DNA of 64,000 nucleotides, from the NCBI RefSeq assembly GCF_016775705.1, contig NZ_CP068760.1, forward strand, positions 558,001 to 622,000, given 5' to 3'. How positions within the stretch are numbered: the stretch's first letter is position 1; every line of letters starts with the position of its first letter. Positions 26,132 to 34,640 of this stretch are shown one piece after another. The position numbers were made by a program, and so were the translations under genes. A model generated the notes under the pieces. The model did no database searches, was not told where the DNA came from, and worked only from the letters and a program-made list of their open reading frames with translations. Source of the DNA: Chryseobacterium cucumeris (GTDB taxonomy: Bacteria; Bacteroidota; Bacteroidia; Flavobacteriales; Weeksellaceae).

Positions 26132-26154
26132 TTTCTAATTATCATATACAAAAC

Positions 26155-26186
26155 ATGCTTGAGAAGATCCTTTTCAGGCATTTTTT
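26155..26186 (+). terminator. Terminator of rpmH
   Basis: Stem ATGCTTGAGAA (26155-26165) with TTTTCAGGCAT (26171-26181, two G-T pairs) followed by T6. Confidence 0.85.
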
Positions 26187-26284
26187 GTTGTTAAAATTTA
26201 CTAAAATTTAGGCTACATCAACATCTTTTTTCTATTTTTAGAAGTTGAAATATTTTTATAAGAAACAGCCTTTAAAATTAAATT

Positions 26285-26995
26285 ATGCCACATACCAATA
26301 TCTCCGGAGACAATATTATAAGTTTGCAGCACGCGAAGATTGCGCAAAAAAATTTCACTGTTCTTTCTGATGTAAATCTTAACATTAAAAAAGGTAGATT
26401 CTGCTACCTTATCGGAAAAACAGGTTCCGGAAAAAGCTCCCTTCTGAAAACGCTTTACGGACACATTCCATTGGCATCAGGACATGGGGCTGTTGTAGGA
26501 TTTGATCTGGCAAAACTAAAGCCGTCTGATATCCCTAATTTAAGAAGAAAACTGGGAATTGTATTTCAGGATTTCCAGCTGCTTTCAGACAGAACGGTTG
26601 AGAAAAACCTGAAGTTCGTTCTTGAAGCAACAGGATGGAATGATAAAGTAAAAATGGAAGACCGTATCAACGAGGTGTTGGGAAGCGTGAACATGAAAAG
26701 CAAAAAGCACAAAATGCCTCACGAACTTTCCGGAGGGGAACAGCAGCGTATTGCCATCGCAAGAGCCCTTCTGAACCACCCGGATCTTATCTTAGCGGAT
26801 GAGCCAACAGGAAACCTTGACCCTGAGACTTCCAATGAAATTATGACATTATTAAAGCAGGTTGCCCTTGAAAATGGAGCTGCTGTAGTAATGGCAACAC
26901 ATGATTACCACATGATTCAGAACTTCCCTGGTGAAGCCATCAGATGTGAAGACGGAAAAGTTTCTGTATTGGATACTTCAGAATTATTTGAATAA
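26285..26995 (+). CDS. ftsE: Cell division ATP-binding protein FtsE
   Basis: A 236-residue ABC ATPase that with FtsX controls peptidoglycan hydrolases at the division septum. It has Walker [10 protein letters not shown] (about 44-52), the ABC signature [15 protein letters not shown], and Walker [15 protein letters not shown] with the H-loop ATHDYH. The spacing fits FtsE, but FtsE resembles other LolD-type ATPases. No ftsX gene is adjacent in the window, which weakens but does not exclude the name. Confidence 0.85.
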   Translation: MPHTNISGDNIISLQHAKIAQKNFTVLSDVNLNIKKGRFCYLIGKTGSGKSSLLKTLYGHIPLASGHGAVVGFDLAKLKPSDIPNLRRKLGIVFQDFQLLSDRTVEKNLKFVLEATGWNDKVKMEDRINEVLGSVNMKSKKHKMPHELSGGEQQRIAIARALLNHPDLILADEPTGNLDPETSNEIMTLLKQVALENGAAVVMATHDYHMIQNFPGEAIRCEDGKVSVLDTSELFE

Positions 26996-27053
26996 GAATA
27001 AAAAATAAGAAGGTCAGAAATAACTAACTTCTAAAATCTAATTTCTAGCTTCT

Positions 27054-27746
27054 TTACTTAAAAACATGAAACTCTTTGGTGAGTTCAAGATATTGGTCCG
27101 AGTATTGTCTCGGACTTTTTTCTATGATAAAATCAGATTCGTTGATTTCTTTTTCTTGTAACGAAAACTCCAGAATCAATCTTTTTGCCTTTGCATTTTC
27201 AATTCCTCTGATATTCACTTTTCTGTTCAGATGCAGGTTATTTTCTTTACCAATTGAAATCAAAACTTCCCCTGCTTCCACAGGTATGATTACAGAAAAT
27301 ATCCCTTTTTCTGACAATAATTCTGCCGCCTTACTGATCAACTGCATGAAGTTCAATTCTACGGTCTGACGTGCAACCTTATCTTTTTCAGATCCTGATT
27401 CTTCAAAATACGGAGGATTGGACACAATAAGATCAAACCGGTCTTCCGTTTCAAAAGTTTTAAAGTCCTGATGACTGTTTTTCAACCTGGCATGAAAAGG
27501 AGAATTTTCAAAATTGAGCTGGGTAAGTTTTGCTGCCTCTTCATTAATATCTAATCCCAAAAAGCCGGCCTGAAGATTTCTTTGCGCCAGCATAAGAGAA
27601 ATTAGTCCCGTACCTGTTCCTACTTCCAAAACACTGGAAGCATTTTCAACATTTGCCAAAGCTCCAAGCAGAACACCGTCTGTTCCTACACGGAAGACAT
27701 CTTTAGACTGCTGAATTTGAAATTGTTTAAATGTAAATGGCTTCAC
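27054..27746 (-). CDS. tRNA1(Val) adenine-37 N6-methyltransferase family protein
   Basis: A 230-residue SAM-dependent methyltransferase with motif I LEVGTGTGLISLMLAQR, the acidic LGLDINEEAAKL, and the catalytic NPPY in LIVSNPPYFEE, the pattern of the TrmN6/YfiC family that makes m6A37 in tRNA-Val. The start codon is GTG and overlaps the upstream kinase stop by one base (TAGTG), so the genes are coupled. The assignment to the tRNA position is inferred from family membership. Confidence 0.87.
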   Translation of the reverse strand: MKPFTFKQFQIQQSKDVFRVGTDGVLLGALANVENASSVLEVGTGTGLISLMLAQRNLQAGFLGLDINEEAAKLTQLNFENSPFHARLKNSHQDFKTFETEDRFDLIVSNPPYFEESGSEKDKVARQTVELNFMQLISKAAELLSEKGIFSVIIPVEAGEVLISIGKENNLHLNRKVNIRGIENAKAKRLILEFSLQEKEINESDFIIEKSPRQYSDQYLELTKEFHVFK

Positions 27747-29200
27747 TATAAATTGGTAGGCAGTGTAATAATGAATGTAGATCCCTTCCCTACTTCTGAT
27801 TTCACGGAGATCTCACCTTTATAATCTTCGATCATTTTTCTCACCATGGATAAACCAAGCCCCATCCCACTGCTTTTAGATGTAAAGTTTGGCTCAAAGA
27901 TTCTTTCGTACATATTTTCAGGAATCCCGACTCCGTTATCCTGAACAGAGATAATGACTCTTCTCTGGTGCTGTTCGACATCTACATTGATGATCAGTTT
28001 TCTCTTATCACTTTCTGCCTGCTTTGCGTTGGTAACAAGGTTTGTGATAATTCTGGAAAGATAAATCCTGTCCATATTGATCATAATATTCGCCTTGTTG
28101 GCATGCATGAAAATACTGTCATCGTTGAATACACGGAGAATATCTTCAACTTCGGTATTCAGATTGATCACTTCATTATTCTTTTCAGGAAGTTTCGCAA
28201 ATTCTGAGAATGCTGAAGCTACGGTAGCAATCAGATCAATCTGATCAACAATAGTTTTACTCATTTGCTTTACTCTTTCTCTGATATTCGGGTCTTCAGG
28301 ATCAAATTTTCTTTCAAAATTCTGAATCGTCAGCTTCATTGGCGTCAGCGGATTTTTCACCTCATGAGCCACCTGCTTGGCCATCTCTCTCCATGCTTCT
28401 TCGGATGCTTTGAATCTAAGTCTTTCTTTCTGGTCCTGAATCTGTAGAATCATTCTGTTATAAGCTCTGGCCAAAGCATTAAGCTCATCATTCTTATAAT
28501 ATCTGATAGGGCGCATTTCGTTTTCAAACAAGGTAATACGGGTAATCATATCAGAGAATTTCGTAATGGTTTTGGCAAGACTATTAGACGTAACCCAGCT
28601 AATCCATATACTAAAAAGGATAAGAAATATATCTACTAAAAGAATATACTTTACATACTGATGAAGAACTTCAAGATAAGCAGATTCATTGTGGTATAAA
28701 GGAATATAAACAATTCCGATAGGCTCAAGTTCATTGTTTTTCAGCAAAAGATAGGAAGAGGTAAGCTTTGCATCCTTAGCCGCATCATAATTCACCATGT
28801 CTACTCTTGCGTCAGTAGACAGGATCTTATTGATGATTTCTATAGGAATTGTTTTCTGCTCAATTAATCCTTCATCTTTGTTGGAAAGCAAATAGTTTCC
28901 TTTCAGATCATAAATAAAAATATCATGCTGGTTGATATCCGCTATTTCAAAGATTTTATTCCCCAAAACCTCCGGAAGATCTTTTGTTTCAATAAGTTTC
29001 TGGCTTACCGCATAGTCCAGATATCGCATTACAGCATTGGTTTTATCCTGCATATCGATATTACTCTGCTGTAAAGAATGATTTCTCAATACAAAGTAAG
29101 GAACAAGTGATGTAGCAACCACACTTAAAAAACATACCAGCAGGAAACCGAAAAACACACGATTCCTTAAGCTATATCCTTTATACTTATTTATTGACAT
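27746..29200 (-). CDS. Membrane sensor histidine kinase (NtrY-like)
   Basis: A 484-residue two-component sensor. Membrane helices lie at about 12-33 and 183-205, enclosing a periplasmic sensor region of about 150 residues. A HAMP-like region follows, then the His kinase dimerisation domain with VAHEVKNPLTPMKLTIQNFE (phospho-accepting His at about 279) and the ATPase domain with NLVTNAKQA (N-box), DNGVGIP (G1) and GMGLGLSMVRKMI (G2). The E-V-K-N-P-L-T-P-M sequence is typical of NtrY-type kinases. No response regulator is adjacent. It overlaps the tRNA methyltransferase start, an unusual pairing. Confidence 0.9.
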   Translation of the reverse strand: MSINKYKGYSLRNRVFFGFLLVCFLSVVATSLVPYFVLRNHSLQQSNIDMQDKTNAVMRYLDYAVSQKLIETKDLPEVLGNKIFEIADINQHDIFIYDLKGNYLLSNKDEGLIEQKTIPIEIINKILSTDARVDMVNYDAAKDAKLTSSYLLLKNNELEPIGIVYIPLYHNESAYLEVLHQYVKYILLVDIFLILFSIWISWVTSNSLAKTITKFSDMITRITLFENEMRPIRYYKNDELNALARAYNRMILQIQDQKERLRFKASEEAWREMAKQVAHEVKNPLTPMKLTIQNFERKFDPEDPNIRERVKQMSKTIVDQIDLIATVASAFSEFAKLPEKNNEVINLNTEVEDILRVFNDDSIFMHANKANIMINMDRIYLSRIITNLVTNAKQAESDKRKLIINVDVEQHQRRVIISVQDNGVGIPENMYERIFEPNFTSKSSGMGLGLSMVRKMIEDYKGEISVKSEVGKGSTFIITLPTNL

Positions 29201-29201
29201 T

Positions 29202-29786
29202 CTACTTTTTAATTAACCTAGCAATATACTTACCAATGATATCAAATTCCAGGTTTACTTTGTCACCAATTTTCAAATGTTTCATATTCGTAAATTCCCA
29301 GGTATAAGGAATAATAGCTACGGAAAACTGATTATCTTCACTTTTAGCAACAGTAAGACTGATTCCGTTTACAGTAATGGATCCCTGAGGTACCGTTACA
29401 AAACTTCCGTCATTATCATACTTCATGGTAATAAAATAACTTCCGTCTTTATTTTCGATACTCACCACTTCACCGGTTTTATCAACATGTCCCTGAACAA
29501 TATGACCATCCAGTCTTCCATCCATTTTCATACAGCGTTCAAGGTTGACAACGGTTCCCAATTCCCATTTTCCAAGGTTGGTTTTTTCCAATGTTTCATT
29601 GATTGCCGTCACCACATAATGATTGTCTTTTATTTCAACAACTGTAAGACAACAGCCGTTGTGCGCAAGGCTTTGATCAATTTTAAGTTCATTTGTAAAA
29701 GGGCAAGTCAGGGTAAAATCTATATTGCTTCCTTTTTCTTCAATCTTCTCAATAACACCAACTGCTTCAATAATTCCTGTGAACAT
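29202..29786 (-). CDS. ribE: Riboflavin synthase alpha subunit
   Basis: The last enzyme of riboflavin (vitamin B2) synthesis, which dismutates two 6,7-dimethyl-8-ribityllumazines. The 194-residue protein shows the duplicated lumazine-binding fold: MFTGIIEAVG with HNGCCLTVV in the first barrel, and LDGHIVQGHVDKTGEV and VNGISLTV in the second. It is followed by the kinase gene after two bases, so the two are probably co-transcribed. Its promoter interlocks with that of pdxA. Confidence 0.95.
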   Translation of the reverse strand: MFTGIIEAVGVIEKIEEKGSNIDFTLTCPFTNELKIDQSLAHNGCCLTVVEIKDNHYVVTAINETLEKTNLGKWELGTVVNLERCMKMDGRLDGHIVQGHVDKTGEVVSIENKDGSYFITMKYDNDGSFVTVPQGSITVNGISLTVAKSEDNQFSVAIIPYTWEFTNMKHLKIGDKVNLEFDIIGKYIARLIKK

Positions 29787-29798
29787 ATTATTTTTTGC

Positions 29799-29806
29799 TA
29801 AATTTG
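29799..29806 (+). promoter_or_regulatory. Putative -7 box of pdxA
   Basis: TAAATTTG on the plus strand, 29 bases before the pdxA start. It lies within the expected riboflavin synthase leader, interlocked with the minus-strand box at 29821-29828. Confidence 0.5.
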
Positions 29807-29820
29807 TAAATTATAATCTT

Positions 29821-29828
29821 CAAAGATA
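29821..29828 (-). promoter_or_regulatory. Putative -7 box of the riboflavin synthase gene
   Basis: Minus-strand TATCTTTG, an exact TAnnTTTG match, 35 bases before the riboflavin synthase start and inside the expected pdxA leader. Confidence 0.5.
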
Positions 29829-29834
29829 ATCAAA

Positions 29835-30926
29835 ATGAGCCCAAAAAACCATAAAGTACGAGTAGGAATTTCAATCGGTGATTTCAACGGCATCGGCCCG
29901 GAGATCATTATGAAGTCTCTGAAAGACAAAACTATTACAGATTTTTTCACACCTGTAATTTTTGGGTCGGGAAAATTATTCACTTATCAGAAAAATATTT
30001 TTAAGCTGAATATTAATTTCAACTATGTTAATGAACCTTCGCAGGCACAGGCAGGGAAACTCAATATGGTGAACCTTACCAAAGAAAACGTGAATGTAGA
30101 ACTGGGAGTTCCTACCGAAGAATCTACAAAGATGGCAATTGATTCTCTGGAAGCAGCTACTGAAGCTTTAATGAAAGGAGACATTGACGTTCTGGTAACC
30201 GCTCCGATCAACAAGGATGAAATGGTAAAGATGGGTTTCAAACATGCAGGACACACAGGATATTTTGAAGAGAAATTCAATAAAAAAGGACTAATGTTCC
30301 TTGTTACCGAAGATCTTAAAGTGGCTGTTTCAACTCATCATATCCCTATTGCAAAGGTGGCTGAAAATATTTCCAAGGAAAAAATAAAGAAACAGATCCG
30401 AGTTTTAAACCAGACGCTGATAGAAGATTTCTGTATTCAAAAGCCTAAAATTGCAGTGCTGGGATTAAATCCTCACGCAGGAGATGGCGGTGTTATCGGA
30501 AATGAAGAAATCGAGATCATCAGCCCAGCTATTAAAGAACTTTCTGACAACGGAATACTGGCATTCGGACCTTTTCCTGCAGACAGTTTCTTCCAGCCGG
30601 GCAAATACAAAAATTTCGATGCTGTTTTAGCGATGTATCACGACCAGGGGCTGGCTCCTTTTAAAACATTAGCGTATGAAGAAGGAGTAAATTATACGGC
30701 AGGACTTCCTTTCATCAGAACATCTCCGGATCATGGAGTTGCTTATGATATTGCAGGAAAAAATATGGCTGATGAACAAAGTTTTACAGAAGCGATCTTC
30801 ACTGCTATTAAGGTTTTCAAAAACAGAAGTGAATACAGCGAACTGATGAGCAACCGCCTGCAGCCTAGAAAAATGGCTGTAGACAACGGAATAGATGAAG
30901 ATCTGCCGGAGGAAACTGAAGCATAA
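29835..30926 (+). CDS. pdxA: 4-hydroxythreonine-4-phosphate dehydrogenase
   Basis: PdxA oxidises 4-phosphohydroxy-L-threonine in DXP-dependent pyridoxal phosphate (vitamin B6) synthesis. The 363-residue protein has ISIGDFNGIGPEIIMKSL at the start, the metal-ligand stretch AGHTGYFEEKF, LNPHAGDGG, and YHDQGLAPFKTLAYEEGVNYTAGLPFIRTSPDHG, all PdxA hallmarks. A promoter box lies 29 bases upstream. It is followed by the DUF177 gene, which has its own promoter. Confidence 0.95.
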   Translation: MSPKNHKVRVGISIGDFNGIGPEIIMKSLKDKTITDFFTPVIFGSGKLFTYQKNIFKLNINFNYVNEPSQAQAGKLNMVNLTKENVNVELGVPTEESTKMAIDSLEAATEALMKGDIDVLVTAPINKDEMVKMGFKHAGHTGYFEEKFNKKGLMFLVTEDLKVAVSTHHIPIAKVAENISKEKIKKQIRVLNQTLIEDFCIQKPKIAVLGLNPHAGDGGVIGNEEIEIISPAIKELSDNGILAFGPFPADSFFQPGKYKNFDAVLAMYHDQGLAPFKTLAYEEGVNYTAGLPFIRTSPDHGVAYDIAGKNMADEQSFTEAIFTAIKVFKNRSEYSELMSNRLQPRKMAVDNGIDEDLPEETEA

Positions 30927-30990
30927 ATCTTTAAAACAAATTTTAAATTAATTTGTTTCAGATTTTATTTGTTATTATAAAAAAAATGCA

Positions 30991-30998
30991 TATTTTTG
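30991..30998 (+). promoter_or_regulatory. Putative -7 box of the DUF177-rpmF unit
   Basis: TATTTTTG, an exact TAnnTTTG match, 12 bases before the ATG at 31011, within the longer frame that would start at 30996. Confidence 0.55.
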
Positions 30999-31010
30999 CA
31001 CACTCATTTT

Positions 31011-31541
31011 ATGGACAAGTTAAGAAACTATGACGTAAGCTTTTCCGGACTTAAAAACGGAAAACACGAGTTCAAGTTTGAGATAGATAAAACGTTCTTT
31101 CAATTATTTGACACTGAGCAGGAATTTACAAATCCTAGAATAGAAGTGAATGTATCGCTTGATAAACACACTACTTTTCTAGAATTTGAGATTAAAATTA
31201 ATGGATTAGTTGAATTGGTTTGTGATATCACCAATGAAAATTTTGACTATCCTATTGAGAATGAAATCAAAATTTTGGTGAATTTCGGGGAAGAATATGA
31301 TGACAGCAATGAAGATGTGATTACCATTCCTACCGGAGAGCATGCTTTCAATGTAGCACATTTGATTTATGAAAATGTAATGCTTTCTATCCCGATGAAA
31401 AAGATTTCACCGAATGTAAGTGATGAAGATCTTAAAATTCTTGACCAGTTCAGTCCTAAAGATATTGAGGTAACTGAAGAAGAAGAACATGAAAGTGACC
31501 CAAGATGGGATGCTTTAAGAAAATTAAAAGACAATAATTAA
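31011..31541 (+). CDS. DUF177 family protein (YceD-like)
   Basis: A 176-residue protein of the YceD/DUF177 family, which is linked to 23S rRNA accumulation in E. coli and in plants. It shows a conserved LVELVCDITNENFDYPIENEIKILVNF stretch and the DPRWDALRKL ending typical of the family, and is very acidic. It precedes rpmF by 67 bases, an arrangement conserved across bacteria. The upstream promoter box sets the start at 31011 rather than 30996. Confidence 0.9.
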   Translation: MDKLRNYDVSFSGLKNGKHEFKFEIDKTFFQLFDTEQEFTNPRIEVNVSLDKHTTFLEFEIKINGLVELVCDITNENFDYPIENEIKILVNFGEEYDDSNEDVITIPTGEHAFNVAHLIYENVMLSIPMKKISPNVSDEDLKILDQFSPKDIEVTEEEEHESDPRWDALRKLKDNN

Positions 31542-31608
31542 ATAGAATAATTTAAATATGATGAGATGATGAATCTCATCGCTCATCAATTAAAAAAGTT
31601 ATTAGAAA

Positions 31609-31812
31609 ATGGCACATCCAAAGAGAAGACAGTCGTCTACAAGAAGAGATAAGAGAAGAACTCACTACAAAGCTGTAGTTCCTCAATTAGCTAAAGATGC
31701 AACAACAGGAGAGCTTCACCTATACCACAGAGCTCACTGGCATGAAGGAAAATTATACTACAGAGGTAAAGTAGTATTGGAAAAAGAAGTAGCTGCTACT
31801 GAAGAAAACTAA
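31609..31812 (+). CDS. rpmF: Large ribosomal subunit protein bL32
   Basis: A 67-residue basic protein with the bL32 start [20 protein letters not shown], a component of the large ribosomal subunit. The zinc-binding CxxC pairs found in some bL32 proteins are absent here, which is the zinc-independent form. It follows the DUF177 gene, and a strong terminator ends the transcript. Confidence 0.95.
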   Translation: MAHPKRRQSSTRRDKRRTHYKAVVPQLAKDATTGELHLYHRAHWHEGKLYYRGKVVLEKEVAATEEN

Positions 31813-31851
31813 GAGTCGCTTTTCGCTGAAAAAGCCTCATTTTAATACAAA

Positions 31852-31886
31852 AACCGCCCAATTTTGATAAAATTTGGCGGTTTTTT
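31852..31886 (+). terminator. Terminator of the DUF177-rpmF unit
   Basis: Long stem AACCGCCCAATTTT (31852-31865) with AAAATTTGGCGG (31869-31880) followed by T6. Confidence 0.9.
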
Positions 31887-31908
31887 GTTGTTTTTTACGT
31901 TTTTTTGG

Positions 31909-31916
31909 TATCTTTG
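31909..31916 (+). promoter_or_regulatory. Putative -7 box of accB-accC
   Basis: TATCTTTG, an exact TAnnTTTG match, 23 bases before the accB start at 31940 and inside the longer frame from 31874. Confidence 0.55.
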
Positions 31917-31939
31917 GCATCAAATCAAATATCAAATTT

Positions 31940-32422
31940 ATGGACATTAAAGACATACAAAATCTTATCAAGTTTGTATCTAAGGCTGAAGTTTCAGAAG
32001 TTAAGTACAAAACTAAAGATTTCGAAATCACTATTAAAACTCCATTAGCTGGAAGCGATGCTGTTTATGCACAACCTGCAGTATACCACACTGCTCCACA
32101 AGCGGTAGCTGCTCCGGCACCTGTTGCAACTCCGGCCGCTCCTGCTGCTGAAAAAGCTGAAGCTGCATCTGATGACAGCAAATATGTAACAATCAAATCT
32201 CCAATGATTGGTACTTTCTATAGAAAACCATCTCCTGATAAAGATGTATTTGTAAATGTAGGGGACGAAGTTTCTGTTGGTAAAGTAGTTTGTGTTATTG
32301 AAGCAATGAAGCTATTCAACCAGATTGAATCTGAAATCAGCGGAAAAATTGTTAAAATTTTAGTTGACGACGCTACGCCAGTAGAGTACGACCAACCTTT
32401 ATTCTTAGTAGATCCATCTTAA
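31940..32422 (+). CDS. accB: Biotin carboxyl carrier protein of acetyl-CoA carboxylase
   Basis: AccB carries biotin between the carboxylase and transferase subunits in fatty acid synthesis. The 160-residue protein has an N-terminal region (MDIKDIQNLIKFV), an Ala/Pro-rich linker (about 54-85), and the biotinyl domain with VIEAMKLFNQIE, where the Lys is biotinylated. The start at 31940 follows the promoter box, while the upstream codons in the same frame are hydrophobic and non-homologous. accC lies 83 bases downstream. Confidence 0.95.
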   Translation: MDIKDIQNLIKFVSKAEVSEVKYKTKDFEITIKTPLAGSDAVYAQPAVYHTAPQAVAAPAPVATPAAPAAEKAEAASDDSKYVTIKSPMIGTFYRKPSPDKDVFVNVGDEVSVGKVVCVIEAMKLFNQIESEISGKIVKILVDDATPVEYDQPLFLVDPS

Positions 32423-32505
32423 TTAAATATTGATTAATGATGATTGATAATTGATTATAAAATCAATTTCAAATTTCAAATTTTCAAATTTCAAATCGTA
32501 TTAAG

Positions 32506-33861
32506 ATGTTCAAAAAAATATTAATAGCCAATCGTGGCGAAATTGCAATGCGTATTTTACGTACTTGTAAAGAAATGGGGATCAAAACCGTTGCAGTATA
32601 CTCTACTGCTGACAAAGACAGTCTTCACGTAAGATTTGCTGATGAAGCAGTATGTATTGGCCCTGCAATGAGTAAAGACTCTTATCTTAAAATCCCTAAC
32701 ATTATTGCTGCAGCGGAAATTACCAATGCTGATGCTATTCACCCAGGGTACGGATTTTTATCTGAAAATGCTAACTTCTCAAGAATCTGCCAGAAGAACG
32801 GTATCAAATTTATTGGTGCTTCTCCTGAACAGATTGAAAAAATGGGAGATAAAGCAAACGCTAAGGCTACTATGAAAGCAGCAGGTGTACCTTGTGTACC
32901 AGGTTCTGACGGATTGATCGAATCTTATGAACACGCTGTAAAGATAGCTGAAGAAACAGGATATCCGGTAATGATCAAAGCTACCGCAGGTGGTGGTGGA
33001 AAAGGAATGAGAGCTGTTTGGAAAGCTGAAGACCTTAAAGATCACTGGGAATCTGCTATTCAGGAAGCTGTAGCTGCCTTTGGAAATGGAGGTATGTATA
33101 TGGAAAAACTGATTGAAGAGCCAAGACACATCGAAATTCAGGTTGCTGGTGACCAATTCGGAAAAGCGTGCCATCTTTCTGAAAGAGACTGTTCTGTACA
33201 GAGAAGAAATCAGAAATTAACTGAAGAAACGCCTTCTCCTTTCATGACAGATGAACTTCGTGAGAAAATGGGAGAAGCTGCCGTAAAAGCTGCCGAATTC
33301 ATTGGATATGAAGGGGTAGGAACTATCGAATTCCTTGTAGACAAACACAGAAATTTCTATTTCATGGAAATGAATACAAGAATCCAGGTAGAGCACCCTA
33401 TCACTGAGCAGGTAATTGATTATGACCTGATCAGAGAACAAATTCTTCTTGCTGCTGGAACTCCTATTTCAGGAATTAACTATTATCCTAAATTACATTC
33501 AATCGAATGTAGAATCAACGCAGAAGACCCTTACGCAGACTTCAGACCGTCTCCGGGGAAAATCACAGGATTAAATATCCCTGGAGGACACGGAATCAGA
33601 GTAGACACTCACGTGTATTCCGGATATACAATTCCTTCCAACTATGATTCAATGATTGCTAAGCTTATTACTACGGCTCAGACCCGTGAGGAAGCCATTG
33701 CAAAAATGAGACGGGCTCTTGAAGAATTCTATATTGAAGGAGTAAAAACAACGATTCCTTTCCACAGACAGCTGATGGATAATGAAGATTATCTTTCAGG
33801 GAACTATACTACAAAATTCATGGAAGATTTTGTAATGGATAGAAAATACGATAATCACTAA
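32506..33861 (+). CDS. accC: Acetyl-CoA carboxylase, biotin carboxylase subunit
   Basis: AccC carboxylates biotin on AccB with ATP and bicarbonate. The 451-residue protein starts [16 protein letters not shown], and has the ATP-grasp motif [11 protein letters not shown], the catalytic [13 protein letters not shown], and [17 protein letters not shown], hallmarks of the family. It forms an operon with accB. The carboxyltransferase alpha gene accA is at 51369-52325 in this window, and accD is not present. Confidence 0.96.
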   Translation: MFKKILIANRGEIAMRILRTCKEMGIKTVAVYSTADKDSLHVRFADEAVCIGPAMSKDSYLKIPNIIAAAEITNADAIHPGYGFLSENANFSRICQKNGIKFIGASPEQIEKMGDKANAKATMKAAGVPCVPGSDGLIESYEHAVKIAEETGYPVMIKATAGGGGKGMRAVWKAEDLKDHWESAIQEAVAAFGNGGMYMEKLIEEPRHIEIQVAGDQFGKACHLSERDCSVQRRNQKLTEETPSPFMTDELREKMGEAAVKAAEFIGYEGVGTIEFLVDKHRNFYFMEMNTRIQVEHPITEQVIDYDLIREQILLAAGTPISGINYYPKLHSIECRINAEDPYADFRPSPGKITGLNIPGGHGIRVDTHVYSGYTIPSNYDSMIAKLITTAQTREEAIAKMRRALEEFYIEGVKTTIPFHRQLMDNEDYLSGNYTTKFMEDFVMDRKYDNH

Positions 33862-33882
33862 AAAGAATTATCATTCATATAA

Positions 33883-33917
33883 AAAGAAGGCGTCCGAAAA
33901 GGCGCCTTCTTTAGTTT
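33883..33917 (+). terminator. Terminator of accB-accC
   Basis: Stem AAAGAAGGCG (33883-33892) with CGCCTTCTTT (33903-33912), then TAGTTTTAT, 21 bases past the stop codon. Confidence 0.85.
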
Positions 33918-33952
33918 TATACTCTATTTCGTTCTAATAAAACAGGAAAAAT

Positions 33953-33960
33953 TATTTTTG
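33953..33960 (+). promoter_or_regulatory. Putative -7 box of the Crp/Fnr gene
   Basis: TATTTTTG, an exact TAnnTTTG match, 29 bases before the start codon. Confidence 0.5.
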
Positions 33961-33989
33961 TAGTATCAATTAAAACCAACATAGGAGCG

Positions 33990-34562
33990 ATGACATCAGC
34001 AATACAGGAGAAATTAGCAAAGACACTTCAGATTTCTATGGTGCGTGCGAAGGAATTTTTGGATATTTGCTATATCGTAACTTATGATAAAAGCAAAATG
34101 ATAGAACCTAAAAATGGAGTATTTGATCGTTTAGGAATCATTTTGAATGGCGCTGTCCGGATTTATTACATCAATGAAAAAGGCGAAGATATCAGCTATC
34201 TTTTACAGGTGAATAATGACGTAATTGGTGATTACGCAAGCTATATTACCGGAAAAAAATCAATCGCTGTTATACAGGCTCTTCTAAAAACTGAAGTTTT
34301 ATATTTTGATAAAAAAGCTGTTGGGATGTTAATTCAGAAAGATATTTTCTGGCTTGGGCTGGCAAAACGCATATCGGATTTAGCTTTTCTGGATGCAAAA
34401 CAAAGGCTTGACGAACTGTTTTTTTATACACCGGAAGAACGCTATCTCAATCTTTTGAAAAAGTCACCCGAAATTCTGAACAAAATTCCACAGAAATATA
34501 TTTCTTCATATTTAGGAATTACGCCACAATCGCTGAGCAGAATCCGGAAAAGAATTTGCTAA
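33990..34562 (+). CDS. Crp/Fnr family transcriptional regulator
   Basis: A 190-residue regulator with an N-terminal cyclic-nucleotide-binding-like beta-barrel (about 20-115, GVFDRLGIILNGAVRIYYI and DVIGDYASYIT) and a C-terminal winged helix (about 150-190, ISSYLGITPQSLSRIRKRI). No Fe-S cysteine cluster is present, so it is not an oxygen sensor of the Fnr type. The divergence from Crp at the ligand site leaves the effector unknown. It sits 78 bases before the flavin monooxygenase gene and may control it. Confidence 0.88.
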   Translation: MTSAIQEKLAKTLQISMVRAKEFLDICYIVTYDKSKMIEPKNGVFDRLGIILNGAVRIYYINEKGEDISYLLQVNNDVIGDYASYITGKKSIAVIQALLKTEVLYFDKKAVGMLIQKDIFWLGLAKRISDLAFLDAKQRLDELFFYTPEERYLNLLKKSPEILNKIPQKYISSYLGITPQSLSRIRKRIC

Positions 34563-34608
34563 TTTCAGAAAATTAACTTAAGTGAACGTTTTTGGTTTTT
34601 CCAGCCAT

Positions 34609-34616
34609 TAATTTTG
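34609..34616 (+). promoter_or_regulatory. Putative -7 box of the flavin monooxygenase gene
   Basis: TAATTTTG, an exact TAnnTTTG match, 24 bases before the ATG at 34641. Confidence 0.5.
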
Positions 34617-34640
34617 CCTCATAATATAAATGCAATCACA

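Noticed and set aside
26285..26995. FtsE as a LolD-type ABC ATPase
   Set aside because: The ATPase motifs do not separate FtsE and LolD by eye. FtsE was kept on overall resemblance, with reduced confidence because no ftsX is adjacent.
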